DNA from: Evansella cellulosilytica DSM 2522
Lineage (GTDB): Bacteria; Bacillota; Bacilli; Bacillales; Salisediminibacteriaceae
Direction: 5' to 3'
DNA length: 64,000 nt
Assembly: GCF_000177235.2 (NCBI RefSeq)
Contig: NC_014829.1
Location: 1,364,001 to 1,428,000, forward strand
Below the pieces are notes generated by a model. The model ran no database searches. It was not told the origin of the DNA and saw only the letters and a program-made list of their open reading frames with translations. The position numbers and the translations under genes are program-made. This document shows, piece by piece, positions 9,240-18,924 of the stretch (positions are counted from its first letter, which is position 1; every line of letters starts with the position of its first letter).

Positions 9240-9506
9240 GGAATCAGTGAAAAAGTACTTGCAATTAGAGATCCTCCTAATAAATATAAGGTTATTAGAA
9301 TATAGGGGTTGAAGAGACCTATGCAAACTCGCTTTCCGCGGGCGGCTGGTAAGCCTCCTCTATGCTGCGCATCTGCGGGGTCTTACCTCTGCCTTTACTC
9401 CCGCAGGAGTCTCGTTTGCTCCGGTCTCATCAACTCTTTCTCTAATTAGGTCCTCTGAATAATCATGCAACAATATATTAATTTTTACACTTTTTCAGCG
9501 GTCTCG
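9240..9506 (+). mobile_element. MITE family M1, copy 1 (internally deleted, 267 bp)
   Basis: Ends are GGAATCAGTGAAAAAGTAC and the inverted ACACTTTTTCAGCGGTCTCG. It is flanked on both sides by an exact 8-bp direct repeat, GTCCGTCC (9232-9239 and 9507-9514), a target-site duplication inside a REP-like sequence. Compared with the 350-bp copies at 11556 and 31116 it lacks about 83 bp from the middle. It codes for nothing and must have been moved by a transposase in trans. Confidence 0.8.
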
Positions 9507-9523
9507 GTCCGTCCCTGTTAGCC

Positions 9524-11224
9524 TTAAAGTTTAAAGTTTTTTATGGCTGCTTGGAGGTCTTCTGCCATTTTTGATAATGTTTGTGATGATGCTGTAATTT
9601 CTTCCATTGAAGCATTTTGTTCTTCTGCAGAAGATGCTACATTTTGTGTATATCCTGCTGCTTCTTCAGTTGAGTCTTTTATACTTTCAATGGATTGTAC
9701 CATCGCAGTAGTGTTTGTTGTCATATCCCTTACTGACTTAGTTACTTCCTCTAATTGAGTTGAGACGGATTCGACGGAAGAGGATATGTTTTTAAAGGAA
9801 GAACCAGCTTCTCCTACGTATTGTATTCCTTCTTCTACCGCAAGACGTCCATCGCCCATTGCTTTCACAGATTCTTCAATATCTTGTTGTATCTCTTTAA
9901 TCATTTCTGTAATTTGTAATGCAGAGTCTCCGGATTGTTCTGCAAGCTTTCTTACTTCGTCAGCTACTACAGCAAAGCCTTTTCCGTGTTCGCCTGCTCT
10001 AGCTGCTTCAATTGCAGCATTTAGGGCTAATAAGTTTGTTTGTTCAGCAACACTTGTTATTAATGAAACAATTTCACCAATTCTATTAGATTTGTTTCCT
10101 AATTCCTCTACTAATTTCGCTGTTGAAGTTGTCCTCATTTGAATGGTATTCATTTGTTGTACGGTCTTATCAATGACATTAGAACCATCACTGGCTTTTG
10201 TAGATAGATTTGTAGAAGTACGATTTACTTCTTCAATATGAGTCGCCATTTGATCAATACCTGATGAGATATTAATAACGACATCGCTAGTAGTTTTCGT
10301 GTTTTCCAATTGCTGTTCAGAACCAACAGCAACCTTTTGAATTGATTCCGTAATTGTATCTGTAGCAGCTCGCGTCTCAAGTGCACTTGCTGTTAATTGT
10401 TCTGCAGATGATGCAACGTGATGAGAGGTTTCTGCTACTTGTTGAATAAGGTCTTTTAAATTATCCTTCATGCGGTTGTAACTAGTGGTTAAAGAGCCTA
10501 TTTCATCTCCCGATTTATCTGTAATTTCTGCGGTGAAATCTCCGTGGCCAGCGGATTCTAAAGCATTATTAACACGGTTTAATCTCTTAGCCATATTTCT
10601 AGAGTATAAGAAAATAATTGCTACTGCGAAAATGATGATCAAACCTAAGACGATACTTACGACTCCCATAATGGAAGCAATTGTTTCATTAATAAATTCC
10701 TGAGAAGCACCAATAAATAGCATACCAACAACTTCTCCAGACGAAGTTCGAAGCGGCATGTAGGCTGTTTGCATATCAGTCCCTAAAATGTTAGCTTCTC
10801 CATAAAGGTTTTCGCCGTTTTCTAGTACGACTTCTACTGTAGTTCCAGTAGCTTCAGAACTAATAGCTCGCTCATCATTTATTAACAAGTTCGTTGTAAT
10901 AGGCATGTTTTCTTGGAAAATAGTTACTAAGCCACCAGTTGTTTCTCCAATTTTATCCGCGATTTCAAAGTCTTCATTCATCACTTCGTTGCCTTTATAG
11001 AGGGCACCATCTCGTAAGTCCCAATCTCCTGGATAATAGTAATTTAGCATATAGTTTGCTAGTTCGAGATCATTAGCTGCTTTTTCTGCAGCTGCTCCTT
11101 TTACCCCTTCAGTCACTTGTTGCTGTACTACAAACCCTACAACGAAGGCAAATATAATTAAAATTGATAGCATAATCATATTTAGTTTAGTACTTATTTT
11201 AAAATGCTTTAAAAAATTCCCCAA
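9524..11224 (-). CDS. Methyl-accepting chemotaxis protein with extracellular Cache domain
   Basis: 566 residues in classic receptor order: a first membrane helix (about 15-37), an extracellular sensor of the single-Cache type (about 40-185), a second helix (about 186-208), a HAMP domain (about 209-262), then a long coiled coil. The hairpin tip that binds CheA/CheW is present ([20 protein letters not shown], near residue 400). The start is a TTG at 11224 with AAAGGGG 7 bp upstream. It is a stand-alone gene, convergent with the sugar locus. The ligand is unknown; a nutrient of the neighbouring loci is possible but not shown. Confidence 0.92.
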   Translation of the reverse strand: MGNFLKHFKISTKLNMIMLSILIIFAFVVGFVVQQQVTEGVKGAAAEKAANDLELANYMLNYYYPGDWDLRDGALYKGNEVMNEDFEIADKIGETTGGLVTIFQENMPITTNLLINDERAISSEATGTTVEVVLENGENLYGEANILGTDMQTAYMPLRTSSGEVVGMLFIGASQEFINETIASIMGVVSIVLGLIIIFAVAIIFLYSRNMAKRLNRVNNALESAGHGDFTAEITDKSGDEIGSLTTSYNRMKDNLKDLIQQVAETSHHVASSAEQLTASALETRAATDTITESIQKVAVGSEQQLENTKTTSDVVINISSGIDQMATHIEEVNRTSTNLSTKASDGSNVIDKTVQQMNTIQMRTTSTAKLVEELGNKSNRIGEIVSLITSVAEQTNLLALNAAIEAARAGEHGKGFAVVADEVRKLAEQSGDSALQITEMIKEIQQDIEESVKAMGDGRLAVEEGIQYVGEAGSSFKNISSSVESVSTQLEEVTKSVRDMTTNTTAMVQSIESIKDSTEEAAGYTQNVASSAEEQNASMEEITASSQTLSKMAEDLQAAIKNFKL

Positions 11225-11555
11225 TGTAATACCCCTTTCAGTTTTTGATATATATTTGGCATATGTATAGTGAAAAGAAACAGTAGAAAACTCTTGAATT
11301 ATGACTACTATTCTTATAATTTCAGATCAAATGAGAGATGTGCATAGTGGAACGATTAACAAAGATGTAGAGGTATTTCGATCTATGAATCAGTGAATTC
11401 GAATTCGTCATTTTTCTACATAAAAATACACACCGCGCTACCTTAACATATTAAATCGTTTTCATACAATTGCTGTATGTAAGGGTGTAGAAAAGGCCTA
11501 TTATTTTGTAATATTTCATAAGTACCAATAATTTAGTTTTTTGGCTAATAGGGAC

Positions 11556-11905
11556 GGAACCAGTGAAAAAGTACTTACATTTAGAGAGTCCCCTAATAAA
11601 TATTAGGTTATTAGAATATAGGAGTTGAAGAGACCTATGCAAACTCGCTTTCCGCGGGCGGCTGGTAAGCCTCCTCTATGCTGCGCATCTGCGGGGTCTT
11701 ACCTCTGCCTTTACTCCCGCAGGAACGAGCGTTTCTTCGTCGCTAATGCTTCGAGTTGTCTCGACGGATACGCTTCAAAGAATATGCTCGTAGAGGAAGA
11801 GACAGTTACCTCGTTTGCTCCGGTCTCATCAACTCTTTCTCTAATTAGGTACTCTGAATAAAAATGCAACAATATATTAATTTTTACACTTTTTCAGCGG
11901 TCTCG
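11556..11905 (+). mobile_element. MITE family M1, copy 2 (full length, 350 bp)
   Basis: Starts GGAACCAGTGAAAAAGTAC and ends CACTTTTTCAGCGGTCTCG. It is nearly identical to the inverted copy at 31116-31465. The target duplication is degraded: only GAC remains on both sides, as if about 5 bp were lost at the left junction. It splits a class I REP unit (GGCTAATAGGGAC on the left, the palindrome on the right). Inside are GC-rich inverted segments (CTTTCCGCGGGC, CCCGCAGG) typical of dispersed repeats in Bacilli. The 78-codon frame inside it is not a gene. Confidence 0.8.
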
Positions 11906-11934
11906 GACGGTTCTGGCTTGCCAGAACCGTCCCT
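11906..11934. repeat. REP-like palindrome, class I, plus related spacer to 12035
   Basis: GACGGTTCTGGC-TT-GCCAGAACCGTC with the outer bases cut off by MITE copy 2. The following stretch to about 12035 (CGTTCATTATAGGTTC... TTGGCAAATTAGGTCCGTCCC) is homologous to 9170-9239, so the repeat is a larger unit of palindrome, spacer and inverted half. The rest of the 1028-bp gap 11225-12252 holds AT-rich sequence with the chemoreceptor upstream region (11225-11550) and the CstA upstream region; no clear promoter was found there. Confidence 0.7.
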
Positions 11935-12252
11935 ATTTATCCCAAAGTAGTAAGGGAAAGTACATGGAACGTTCATTATAGGTTCACGATTTGTATAACC
12001 TTGAAGTATTGGCAAATTAGGTCCGTCCCTGTTAGCCTAACGAGGCGAAGAAGAACCGTCCCCATTAGCGGGTGTTTTGCTATGTTTGAAAAGTATTGTG
12101 AGTAGTGTCTTTTCTGATTATGGTGTTGTCTGATTTTTATTACTTACTGCTATTTAATTGTATTTTCAGAAAAAAGTTATTGTTTTTCTTTCTTTAAATA
12201 GTTAAACTATTCTTTATAGTAAAATAATATGACACGGCAGGGGAGAAACATC

Positions 12253-13659
12253 ATGGCAACATTCTTATTTTCTATTGGACTATTAATTGTTGGTTATATC
12301 GTCTATTCAAAGGTAGTGGAACGAGTTTTCGGAATAAATGATAAGGAACCTACACCAGCTTATTCGAAGTCAGATGGGTTAGATTATGTACCGATGAGCT
12401 GGTGGAAGGGGAGTTTAATTCAGTTATTAAATATTGCAGGGCTAGGCCCTATTTTTGGTGCAATCATGGGTGCGTTGTATGGACCTGTGGCTTTTATATG
12501 GATTGTTGTTGGCTGCATTTTTGCCGGAGCAGTTCACGACTATTTTTCTGGCATGCTTTCGCTCCGTCACAACGGAGCTCAATATCCAACACTAGTTGGA
12601 ATGTATTTAGGAAAAACTGTACAAGTTATCATAAATATTATTTCCATTATCTTAATGGTTTTAGTGGCAGCTGCATTTGTCGCAGGTCCAGCTCAATTGA
12701 TTGCAGAAATTACACCACTTAGCTTTATGGTTGCTATTTTTGCTATTTTTGCTTATTTCTTATGTGCTGCACTTTTACCAGTAAATAAAGTGATTGGTAG
12801 AATTTATCCAATCTTTGGTGGGATTTTAATCTTTATGGCGGTATCGATTGCAGTGGCGCTATTGCTTACGGACAGAGCGATCCCAAATTTAACATTAGAC
12901 AATTTGCACCCAGGCGAACTGCCAATTTGGCCATTATTAATGGTAACAATCTCATGTGGTGCGATTTCCGGATTCCATAGCACACAAAGTCCGATTATTG
13001 CGAGAACGTTGAAAAAGCAATCTGACGGTCGTAAAGTTTTTTACGGAGCGATGATTGCAGAAGGAATCATTGCATTAATTTGGGCAGCGGCGGGTATGAC
13101 TTTTTTTGGTGGTACAGATGGTCTTGCCGGAGCGCTTAACGCTGGTGGACCTGCAGGTGTTGTAAATGAAATTTCTACGACGTTATTAGGAACGCTAGGT
13201 GGCATTCTTGCTATTTTAGGGGTCATTATTTTGCCAATCACAACGGGAGATACGGCGATTCGATCATCGAGAATGATGTTGATTGAATTATTGAGTAAAG
13301 GATTTAATAACAAGAAGGGGAAAGGTGTTGTACTTTTTGCTACAATGATTGTCGTTATCCCGGCCTTTTATTTATCAACAATTGATTATTCTTTCTTATG
13401 GCGCTATGTAGGATGGACGAATCAGCTCGTCGCTACGGTGATGCTTTGGACAGGAGCGATGTATTTGTTGAAAAATAACAAGTTTCATTGGATCTGTGGC
13501 GTACCAGCGATGTTTATGACAGCAGTAGTCTGCACTTACATTTTTTACGCTCCAGAAGGTTTAGGAATGGACTATTATATTTCTGTCGTGATTGGTGGAT
13601 TCCTGACTTTGTTTGTAATTGCCTGGTATATAAAGAAAATACGCTCCTACCGTGGCTAA
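12253..13659 (+). CDS. cstA: CstA-family carbon starvation protein / transporter
   Basis: A 468-residue integral membrane protein with about 13 hydrophobic segments. N-terminal blocks such as YVPMSWWKGSLIQLLNIAGLGPI and the CGAISGFHSTQSPI block belong to the CstA family (pyruvate or peptide transport). It is the short Firmicute form, compared with about 700 residues in E. coli CstA. The ATG at 12253 is chosen because AGGGGAGAA precedes it; the frame extends 8 codons upstream. Monocistronic between two REP units. Substrate not determined. Confidence 0.88.
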   Translation: MATFLFSIGLLIVGYIVYSKVVERVFGINDKEPTPAYSKSDGLDYVPMSWWKGSLIQLLNIAGLGPIFGAIMGALYGPVAFIWIVVGCIFAGAVHDYFSGMLSLRHNGAQYPTLVGMYLGKTVQVIINIISIILMVLVAAAFVAGPAQLIAEITPLSFMVAIFAIFAYFLCAALLPVNKVIGRIYPIFGGILIFMAVSIAVALLLTDRAIPNLTLDNLHPGELPIWPLLMVTISCGAISGFHSTQSPIIARTLKKQSDGRKVFYGAMIAEGIIALIWAAAGMTFFGGTDGLAGALNAGGPAGVVNEISTTLLGTLGGILAILGVIILPITTGDTAIRSSRMMLIELLSKGFNNKKGKGVVLFATMIVVIPAFYLSTIDYSFLWRYVGWTNQLVATVMLWTGAMYLLKNNKFHWICGVPAMFMTAVVCTYIFYAPEGLGMDYYISVVIGGFLTLFVIAWYIKKIRSYRG

Positions 13660-13674
13660 TAGATATGGCTAATA

Positions 13675-13706
13675 GGGACGGTTCTGGATTGCCAGAACCG
13701 TCCCTT
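13675..13706. repeat. REP-like palindrome, class I, with inverted half at 13801-13829
   Basis: GGGACGGTTCTGG-ATT-CCAGAACCGTCCC, preceded by GGCTAATA and starting 15 bp after the cstA stop. About 95 bp further, TTGGCAAATGAGAACCGTCCCC followed by ATTAGCC repeats the arm in inverse order. The pair of inverted GGCTAAT ends suggests one mobile unit of about 165 bp. Confidence 0.75.
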
Positions 13707-13920
13707 ACCTTTGTTAATCAATTTGTTTTTATAGGGGAAGGAGAAGTTAATCAATAGGAGTGTTCACTGTATGCGGAGATACGGGATCTATAAAAGGTCT
13801 TTGGCAAATGAGAACCGTCCCCATTAGCCTCCATTAGCCCATTTACTAGTTTACTTTGCTTAAAAAAGTGGAAAATGTTTATAGTATAATAGAAGGAAAA
13901 GATGAAAGGAGATGGATAGC

Positions 13921-14424
13921 ATGTTGAGTAAAAAGCTTGTGAAAGGCTTAAATGATCAAATGAACTACGAATTTTATTCTGCTCATGTGTATTTAGCGAC
14001 AGCGGCTTATTGTTCTAATGAAAGTTTAGATGGCTTCGCTAATTTTTTCCTCGCCCAGGCTGAGGAGGAACGGTTTCACGCCATGAAATTTTATAATTTC
14101 ATTAATGATATGGGGGAAAGGGCAGAAATAAAAGGGATGGATACACCTAACAATTCGTTCTCTTCCATTTTAGAAACGTTTCAAAAGTCTTTAGATCATG
14201 AAAAAGAAGTAACACAACGTATTTATAAGCTAGCAGATATGGCTTTAGATGAAAGAGAACATGCGACTATGACTTTCTTGAAGTGGTTTATTGAAGAACA
14301 GGTTGAGGAAGAAGCAACCTTTGATAATATTATTCAAAAACTAAAACGTATTGATGATGACAGCAATGCTTTCTTTATGTTAGAAAGCGAGCTTGGAAAA
14401 CGAACGTTCTCACCAAATGAATAG
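13921..14424 (+). CDS. Non-haem ferritin
   Basis: 167 residues forming the four-helix ferritin fold. The ferroxidase ligands Glu17, Glu50 and His53 fall at the same positions as in E. coli FtnA, with further acidic residues (Glu94 region, Gln127 region) conserved. It oxidises ferrous iron and stores it as a mineral in a 24-mer shell. The ATG at 13921 has AAAGGAG with 9-bp spacing, whereas the in-frame ATG at 13912 touches the same site. A TATAAT at about 13885 may be its -10. Single gene, ended by a class I palindrome right after the stop. Confidence 0.93.
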   Translation: MLSKKLVKGLNDQMNYEFYSAHVYLATAAYCSNESLDGFANFFLAQAEEERFHAMKFYNFINDMGERAEIKGMDTPNNSFSSILETFQKSLDHEKEVTQRIYKLADMALDEREHATMTFLKWFIEEQVEEEATFDNIIQKLKRIDDDSNAFFMLESELGKRTFSPNE

Positions 14425-14431
14425 GCTAATA

Positions 14432-14464
14432 ATGACGATTCTGGCTTGCCAGAACCGTCATTTA
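14432..14464. repeat. REP-like palindrome, class I variant, with half units to 14570
   Basis: ATGACGATTCTGGC-TT-GCCAGAACCGTCAT: both arms changed together (GGGACGG to ATGACGA, CCGTCCC to CCGTCAT), keeping most pairing. It starts 7 bp after the ferritin stop. Inverted half units (CTAGGTCCGTCCC, CGAGAACCGTCCCC, each followed by ATTAGCC or similar) continue to about 14570. Confidence 0.7.
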
Positions 14465-14573
14465 TTTTGACATAAATTAAATTATTGGCAAACTAGGTCC
14501 GTCCCTACTAGCCATTAGCCTTCAGGCAAACGAGAACCGTCCCCATTAGCCGTCCTATTAGCTGTTCGACAAA

Positions 14574-14585
14574 TTATACGTATAA
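14574..14585 (+). promoter_or_regulatory. AraR-like operator (upstream site)
   Basis: TTATACGTATAA, a perfect palindrome in AAATTATACGTATAAGTTT, close to the B. subtilis AraR site pattern (ATTTGTACGTACAAAT). It lies about 200 bp upstream of a second site at 14774, a spacing that would allow repression by DNA looping. Confidence 0.5.
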
Positions 14586-14733
14586 GTTTGTGAAAGTTTA
14601 CTATTTTATTATACTGTTATATTTTTAGTGGATGTTAGTGAAGTGTTATACAACCAAAACCTAATAAAATGTTGTTTTAACAAGGTTTTATAGTAATACA
14701 TATAAAAAAATCAAACAATTGAAAAATAAACTC

Positions 14734-14762
14734 TTGATCTAATAAGTTTACAATATTATAAT
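14734..14762 (+). promoter_or_regulatory. Sigma-A promoter of the arabinose importer operon
   Basis: TTGATC (-35) and TATAAT (-10) with a 17-bp spacer. The predicted start is near 14769, right at the downstream AraR-like operator. A spaced AT-rich leader of about 135 nt follows before the first gene. Confidence 0.65.
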
Positions 14763-14773
14763 CGAATTAACAT

Positions 14774-14787
14774 CTTATCCGTATAAG
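14774..14787 (+). promoter_or_regulatory. AraR-like operator overlapping the transcription start
   Basis: CTTATCCGTATAAG, an imperfect palindrome, 11 bp after the -10 box. AraR bound here would block transcription directly. It resembles the site at 18882-18894 before araD. Confidence 0.6.
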
Positions 14788-14863
14788 TTAAATAAAGCGT
14801 GGAAATTAAGATGTTAGGATGTATATTATCATCCAAAAGAGGAGGTTTTTTATTTATTCGTTT

Positions 14864-14877
14864 TGAAAGCGTTACCA
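14864..14877 (+). promoter_or_regulatory. cre site (CcpA operator) in the leader
   Basis: TGAAAGCGTTACCA matches the cre consensus at 13 of 14 positions. It lies about 95 bp downstream of the predicted transcription start and 30 bp before the start codon, so CcpA would act as a roadblock. Confidence 0.65.
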
Positions 14878-14906
14878 AACTACCAATCTTAAGGGGGATT
14901 TAGAAA

Positions 14907-16010
14907 ATGAAGAAGATTTTATTGTTACTCTTTTCGGCAATGGTTTTAGTGGCGTTAGTGGCTTGTGGCGATGATGATGCATCTACAGGTGATGACGGAG
15001 ATTCTTCGGGAGACTCAAACGGATTGCGAGTTGGTTTAGCTTTACCAACACAATCATCAGAACGGTGGGTTCTTGATGGAGATAACATGAAAAAAGAGTT
15101 TGAAGCACTTGGTTATGAAGTGGATATGCAATTTGCAGAAGATGTAGTGGAAACGCAAGTCTCTCAAATTGAAAACATGATAACACAAGGTGCTGACATT
15201 CTTGTAATCGCTTCCATAGATGGTGAAGCATTAACTAGTGTACTAGAGATGGCAGAAGCATCTGACATTCCAGTTATTGCATATGACAGATTAATCATGA
15301 ACAGTGAACACGTTAGTTATTATGCAACCTTTGACAATTTTCAAGTTGGTGTACTTCAAGGGGAATATATCGTGGAAAACTTAGGCTTAACTGATGGAGA
15401 AGAAGGGCCATTTAATATCGAACTATTTGCAGGATCTCCAGATGATAATAATGCATATTTCTTCTGGGATGGTGCGATGTCTGTTCTACAACCGTACATT
15501 GATGGAGGACAATTAGTAGTTAAGAGTGGTCAGACTAACTTTGAACAAGGTGCAACACTTCGTTGGGATGGATCACTAGCACAAGAACGTATGGATAACA
15601 TTTTAAGTGCACATTATTCTGATGCAACCGTCGATGCGGTATATTCTCCGTTTGATGGGATTAGTCGTGGAATTATTTCATCGTTGACTTCTGTTGGGTA
15701 TGGTTCTGACAGCCAGCCTATTCCTTTGATCACAGGTCAGGATGCTGAATTAAGTTCTGTTAAATACATCATTTCAGGAGAACAAACACAAACAATTTTT
15801 AAAGATACACGTGAATTGGCGAAGCAAGCGGTAAACATGGCAGATGCAATTATGAATGATGAAGAGCCTGAAGTAAATGACACAGAAACATACGACAACA
15901 ATGCAAAAGTAGTTCCATCTTACCTAATAGAACCTATTTCAGTAGATATTGATAACTATTATGAAGTACTTGTTGAAAGTGGTTACTTCACTGAAGAGGA
16001 TCTGGACTAG
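14907..16010 (+). CDS. ChvE-type multiple-sugar binding lipoprotein
   Basis: 367 residues. The signal peptide ends in the lipobox LVAC (Cys20), followed by a short Asp/Ser-rich linker and a type 1 periplasmic-binding-protein fold ([17 protein letters not shown] start, [10 protein letters not shown] and VIAYDRLI blocks) as in ChvE. It binds the sugar outside the membrane for the GguA/GguB-type transporter encoded next. Since araD, araB, araA and araR follow, L-arabinose is the likely ligand. Ribosome site AAGGGGG precedes ATG 14907. Confidence 0.88.
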   Translation: MKKILLLLFSAMVLVALVACGDDDASTGDDGDSSGDSNGLRVGLALPTQSSERWVLDGDNMKKEFEALGYEVDMQFAEDVVETQVSQIENMITQGADILVIASIDGEALTSVLEMAEASDIPVIAYDRLIMNSEHVSYYATFDNFQVGVLQGEYIVENLGLTDGEEGPFNIELFAGSPDDNNAYFFWDGAMSVLQPYIDGGQLVVKSGQTNFEQGATLRWDGSLAQERMDNILSAHYSDATVDAVYSPFDGISRGIISSLTSVGYGSDSQPIPLITGQDAELSSVKYIISGEQTQTIFKDTRELAKQAVNMADAIMNDEEPEVNDTETYDNNAKVVPSYLIEPISVDIDNYYEVLVESGYFTEEDLD

Positions 16011-16020
16011 ACTGTAAGCA

Positions 16021-16064
16021 GGAAGGTATTCTAGGAATCTAGCTTTCTTCTAGATTACCTTCCT
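16021..16064 (+). terminator. Intercistronic hairpin after the binding protein gene
   Basis: GGAAGGTA and TACCTTCC with an inner CTAG/CTAG pair form a stable stem followed by TATCTTTC. It probably stabilises the upstream mRNA or partly terminates, raising binding protein over the membrane parts. Confidence 0.6.
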
Positions 16065-16091
16065 ATCTTTCTATTGAAAGGCGTGACACGG

Positions 16092-17630
16092 ATGAGTGAT
16101 TATATACTGGAAATGAAGCATATAACGAAAACCTTTCCTGGTGTAAAAGCTTTAGATGACGTTAACCTACAAGTCACTCCAGGTGAAATACATGCACTGA
16201 TTGGTGAAAATGGCGCTGGGAAATCCACGTTAATGAAAGTGTTAAGTGGTGTTCATCCAATTGGTACGTATGAAGGAGAAATTTTCTACAACAGCAAATT
16301 GTGTGAATTCAAATCTATTAATGAAAGTGAAGCGAAAGGGATTGTTATCATTCATCAAGAGCTAGCATTAATCCCTGAGTTGTCCATTGCCGAAAATATC
16401 TTTTTAGGTAATGAGCAGGTGAAAAGAGGCGTTATTAACTGGAACGAAACGATTTTGAAAACAACGGAACTACTTAAAAAAGTAGGCTTGAAAATAGATC
16501 CTCAGGAAAAAATAAAAAACATCGGGGTAGGTCAGCAACAGTTAGTAGAAATTGCAAAAGCCCTCTCAAAGGATGTAGAGCTTCTTATTCTCGATGAACC
16601 GACTGCTTCTCTTAATGAGGAAGATAGTGCTAACTTATTGAGGTTATTAAGGGAGTTTAAAGAGCAGGGAATGACCTCTATATTAATTTCCCATAAACTA
16701 AAGGAATTGCTGACGATTGCTGATAACATTACGATTCTTCGCGATGGTCAAACAGTTGGCTCTATGTCTATGGAAAAGGATGATGTAACGGAAGGGAAAA
16801 TCATTAAAGCGATGGTAGGAAGAGATTTATCTAACCTATATCCAGAACGGAATTCGCAAATAGGAGATGTGTTCTTCGAGGTCAAGAATTGGTCCGCGGA
16901 TCACCCTCTCGATCCCAATCGAAAGCTATTAGATAACATTAATATGAATGTGAAAAAAGGTGAAGTTGTCGGAATTGCTGGTTTGATGGGAGCTGGAAGA
17001 ACAGAATTTGCTATGAGTGTTTTCGGTAGATCATACGGCAGAAATATTACAGGTGAAGTGTATAAAGGTGGCAAACGGATTGATGTGAAAACTGTAGACC
17101 GTGCCATTGCTAATGGATTAGCGTACGTCTCTGAAAACCGAAAAGAGTACGGTCTCATTTTAATAGATAGTGTAAGAAAAAACTTAACACTAGCAAACTT
17201 ACATTCTGTAACGAACAAAAATAAATTAATAGATTTGCATAAAGAGGTAAATGTATCCGAGAGCTTAAAGGACAAATTGAATATTAAAGCACCTACCATT
17301 GAACAAGTAACAGGAAACTTAAGTGGTGGTAACCAGCAGAAAGTCGTACTAGGTAAGTGGTTAAATGCAGAACCAGATATTTTAATTTTAGACGAACCGA
17401 CAAGAGGTATCGATGTAGGAGCAAAATATGAAATCTATAAAATAATCAATCAACTGGCAGAGAGTGGAAAGAGTATCATCGTTATTTCTTCTGAGCTTCC
17501 AGAAATACTAGGTATTTGTGATCGGATCTATACAATCAACAATGGAAAGATAACAGGTGAATTACCAGTGGAGGAAGCTGATCAAGAAAAGCTGATGACA
17601 TACATGACTGAAAGTTGGAGGGACGAATAA
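16092..17630 (+). CDS. GguA-type sugar ABC transporter ATPase (tandem cassette)
   Basis: 512 residues with two ABC cassettes, typical of CUT2 monosaccharide importers (AraG, XylG, GguA). The first has Walker [10 protein letters not shown] and Walker [12 protein letters not shown]. The second has a degenerate Walker A (GLMGAGRTE) and an intact signature LSGGNQQK with [10 protein letters not shown]. The ATG at 16092 is preferred to an upstream in-frame start because it begins the conserved [18 protein letters not shown]. It energises import of the sugar bound by the preceding lipoprotein and abuts the permease gene. Confidence 0.92.
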   Translation: MSDYILEMKHITKTFPGVKALDDVNLQVTPGEIHALIGENGAGKSTLMKVLSGVHPIGTYEGEIFYNSKLCEFKSINESEAKGIVIIHQELALIPELSIAENIFLGNEQVKRGVINWNETILKTTELLKKVGLKIDPQEKIKNIGVGQQQLVEIAKALSKDVELLILDEPTASLNEEDSANLLRLLREFKEQGMTSILISHKLKELLTIADNITILRDGQTVGSMSMEKDDVTEGKIIKAMVGRDLSNLYPERNSQIGDVFFEVKNWSADHPLDPNRKLLDNINMNVKKGEVVGIAGLMGAGRTEFAMSVFGRSYGRNITGEVYKGGKRIDVKTVDRAIANGLAYVSENRKEYGLILIDSVRKNLTLANLHSVTNKNKLIDLHKEVNVSESLKDKLNIKAPTIEQVTGNLSGGNQQKVVLGKWLNAEPDILILDEPTRGIDVGAKYEIYKIINQLAESGKSIIVISSELPEILGICDRIYTINNGKITGELPVEEADQEKLMTYMTESWRDE

Positions 17631-18791
17631 ATGGAGACCTTAAAAACAGTAATGACTAATAATATTCGTAAATTTGGAATGATCATCGCTCTCGTAGGTA
17701 TCGCATTATTGTTCCAAATATTAACGTCAGGTTCTTTACTAACACCTTTGAACGTAACAAACATTATTATGCAAAACAGCTATATTATCGTGTTGGCAAT
17801 AGGTATGATGCTCATCATTATTACAGGAGAAATTGATTTATCAGTAGGGTCCGTAGCAGCATTTATTGGAGCTATAGCAGGGGTTCTCATTGTAACGATG
17901 GATATGCCGGTCATTGTAGGAGTTATTATATGTTTAATCATTGGAGCATTAATCGGTGTTTGGCAAGGATTTTGGGTCGCATATATGGGTATTCCGGCGT
18001 TCATTGTAACTTTAGCTGGAATGCTGTTATTTAGAGGGTTGACCCTAGTCGTACTTGGAGGAAGGACGATTGCGCCATTCCCAAATGAGTTCAGACAAAT
18101 GAGTACATCATTTTTACCGGATATTTCAGGTGGGGACTTGCACCTTTTAACGTTACTTATTGGTGGTGTTGCATCCCTACTTTACGTTTTATGGGAGCTC
18201 CAACAGCGTAGGGCAGCAAAATACTATAACTTCAGAACGTCCTCCTATGCTATGTTTGTTACAAAAATAGGCATAATTATTTTAGCTATTAATGCCTTTA
18301 CTTTCTTGATAGCGCAGTATCGAGGAATTCCGGTCGTACTTCTTATACTCGTAGTACTTGTATTAGGCTATACCTTTGTCATGACGAAAACTGTTTTAGG
18401 GCGTCACATATACGCCGTTGGTGGAAACACGAATGCAGCTCAATTGTCTGGTGTAAAAACGAAGAAAATGAAATTTTTAGCGTTTGTAAATATGGGGTTC
18501 CTGTCAGCACTTGCAGGATTAATTTTCGCATCGAGATTAAACGCAGCAACTCCACAAGCTGGTCAATTGTTTGAGTTAGATGCGATTGCTGCTGCAGTTA
18601 TTGGTGGTGCCTCCTTTACTGGAGGAATTGGAACGATCTTCGGTGCGGTCATCGGTGCCCTCGTTATGGGTGTCTTAAATAACGGGATGTCATTAATGGG
18701 TATTGGTACTGACTGGCAGCAGGCTATTAAAGGTTTAGTATTACTAGGGGCTGTTGCATTTGATGTAATAAGTAAAAACCGAGGTAAATAA
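17631..18791 (+). CDS. GguB-type sugar ABC transporter permease
   Basis: 386 residues with about ten hydrophobic segments; starts directly after the ATPase stop codon, so translation is coupled. Conserved blocks of the CUT2 permease family are visible: GEIDLSVGSVAAF near residue 65, GIPAFIVTLAGM, and GGNTNAAQLSGVKT (the EAA-like loop) with VIGGASFTGGIGT near the C-terminus. The long insert around residues 190-215 is typical of the GguB branch. Last gene of the importer operon; a terminator follows. Confidence 0.92.
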   Translation: METLKTVMTNNIRKFGMIIALVGIALLFQILTSGSLLTPLNVTNIIMQNSYIIVLAIGMMLIIITGEIDLSVGSVAAFIGAIAGVLIVTMDMPVIVGVIICLIIGALIGVWQGFWVAYMGIPAFIVTLAGMLLFRGLTLVVLGGRTIAPFPNEFRQMSTSFLPDISGGDLHLLTLLIGGVASLLYVLWELQQRRAAKYYNFRTSSYAMFVTKIGIIILAINAFTFLIAQYRGIPVVLLILVVLVLGYTFVMTKTVLGRHIYAVGGNTNAAQLSGVKTKKMKFLAFVNMGFLSALAGLIFASRLNAATPQAGQLFELDAIAAAVIGGASFTGGIGTIFGAVIGALVMGVLNNGMSLMGIGTDWQQAIKGLVLLGAVAFDVISKNRGK

Positions 18792-18841
18792 TGTGAGAGA
18801 GTACTAGTTTTATATCGTGTAGTGATAACAGGAGTGGTTGT

Positions 18842-18873
18842 GCCTGATGATTGATTGTCAGGCTAACTTTTTT
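18842..18873 (+). terminator. Rho-independent terminator after the importer operon
   Basis: GCCTGA and TCAGGC make a 6-bp GC-rich stem around a 10-nt loop, followed by TAACTTTTTT. It separates the importer operon from araDBA. Confidence 0.7.
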
Positions 18874-18881
18874 CTGAATCG

Positions 18882-18894
18882 TTGTCCGTACAAG
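18882..18894 (+). promoter_or_regulatory. AraR-like operator upstream of araD
   Basis: TTGTCCGTACAAG, an almost perfect palindrome that matches the B. subtilis AraR operator core better than the two upstream sites. It lies 31 bp before the araD start, after the terminator. Confidence 0.65.
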
Positions 18895-18924
18895 TTAATA
18901 AAAAAATGTAAGGGGGGCGTACAA

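Noticed and set aside
9786-10142. Frames opposite the chemoreceptor gene (also 9543-9758 and 10485-10703)
   Set aside because: Antisense shadows of a clearly coding gene with strong domain matches.
11625-11861. 78-codon frame with a homologue at 31160-31396 on the other strand
   Set aside because: Both frames lie inside copies of the M1 MITE; the similarity comes from the repeat, there is no ribosome site and the protein has no sensible composition.
16901-17299. 132-codon antisense frame in the sugar ATPase gene
   Set aside because: Shadow of the conserved second ABC cassette; no start site signal.
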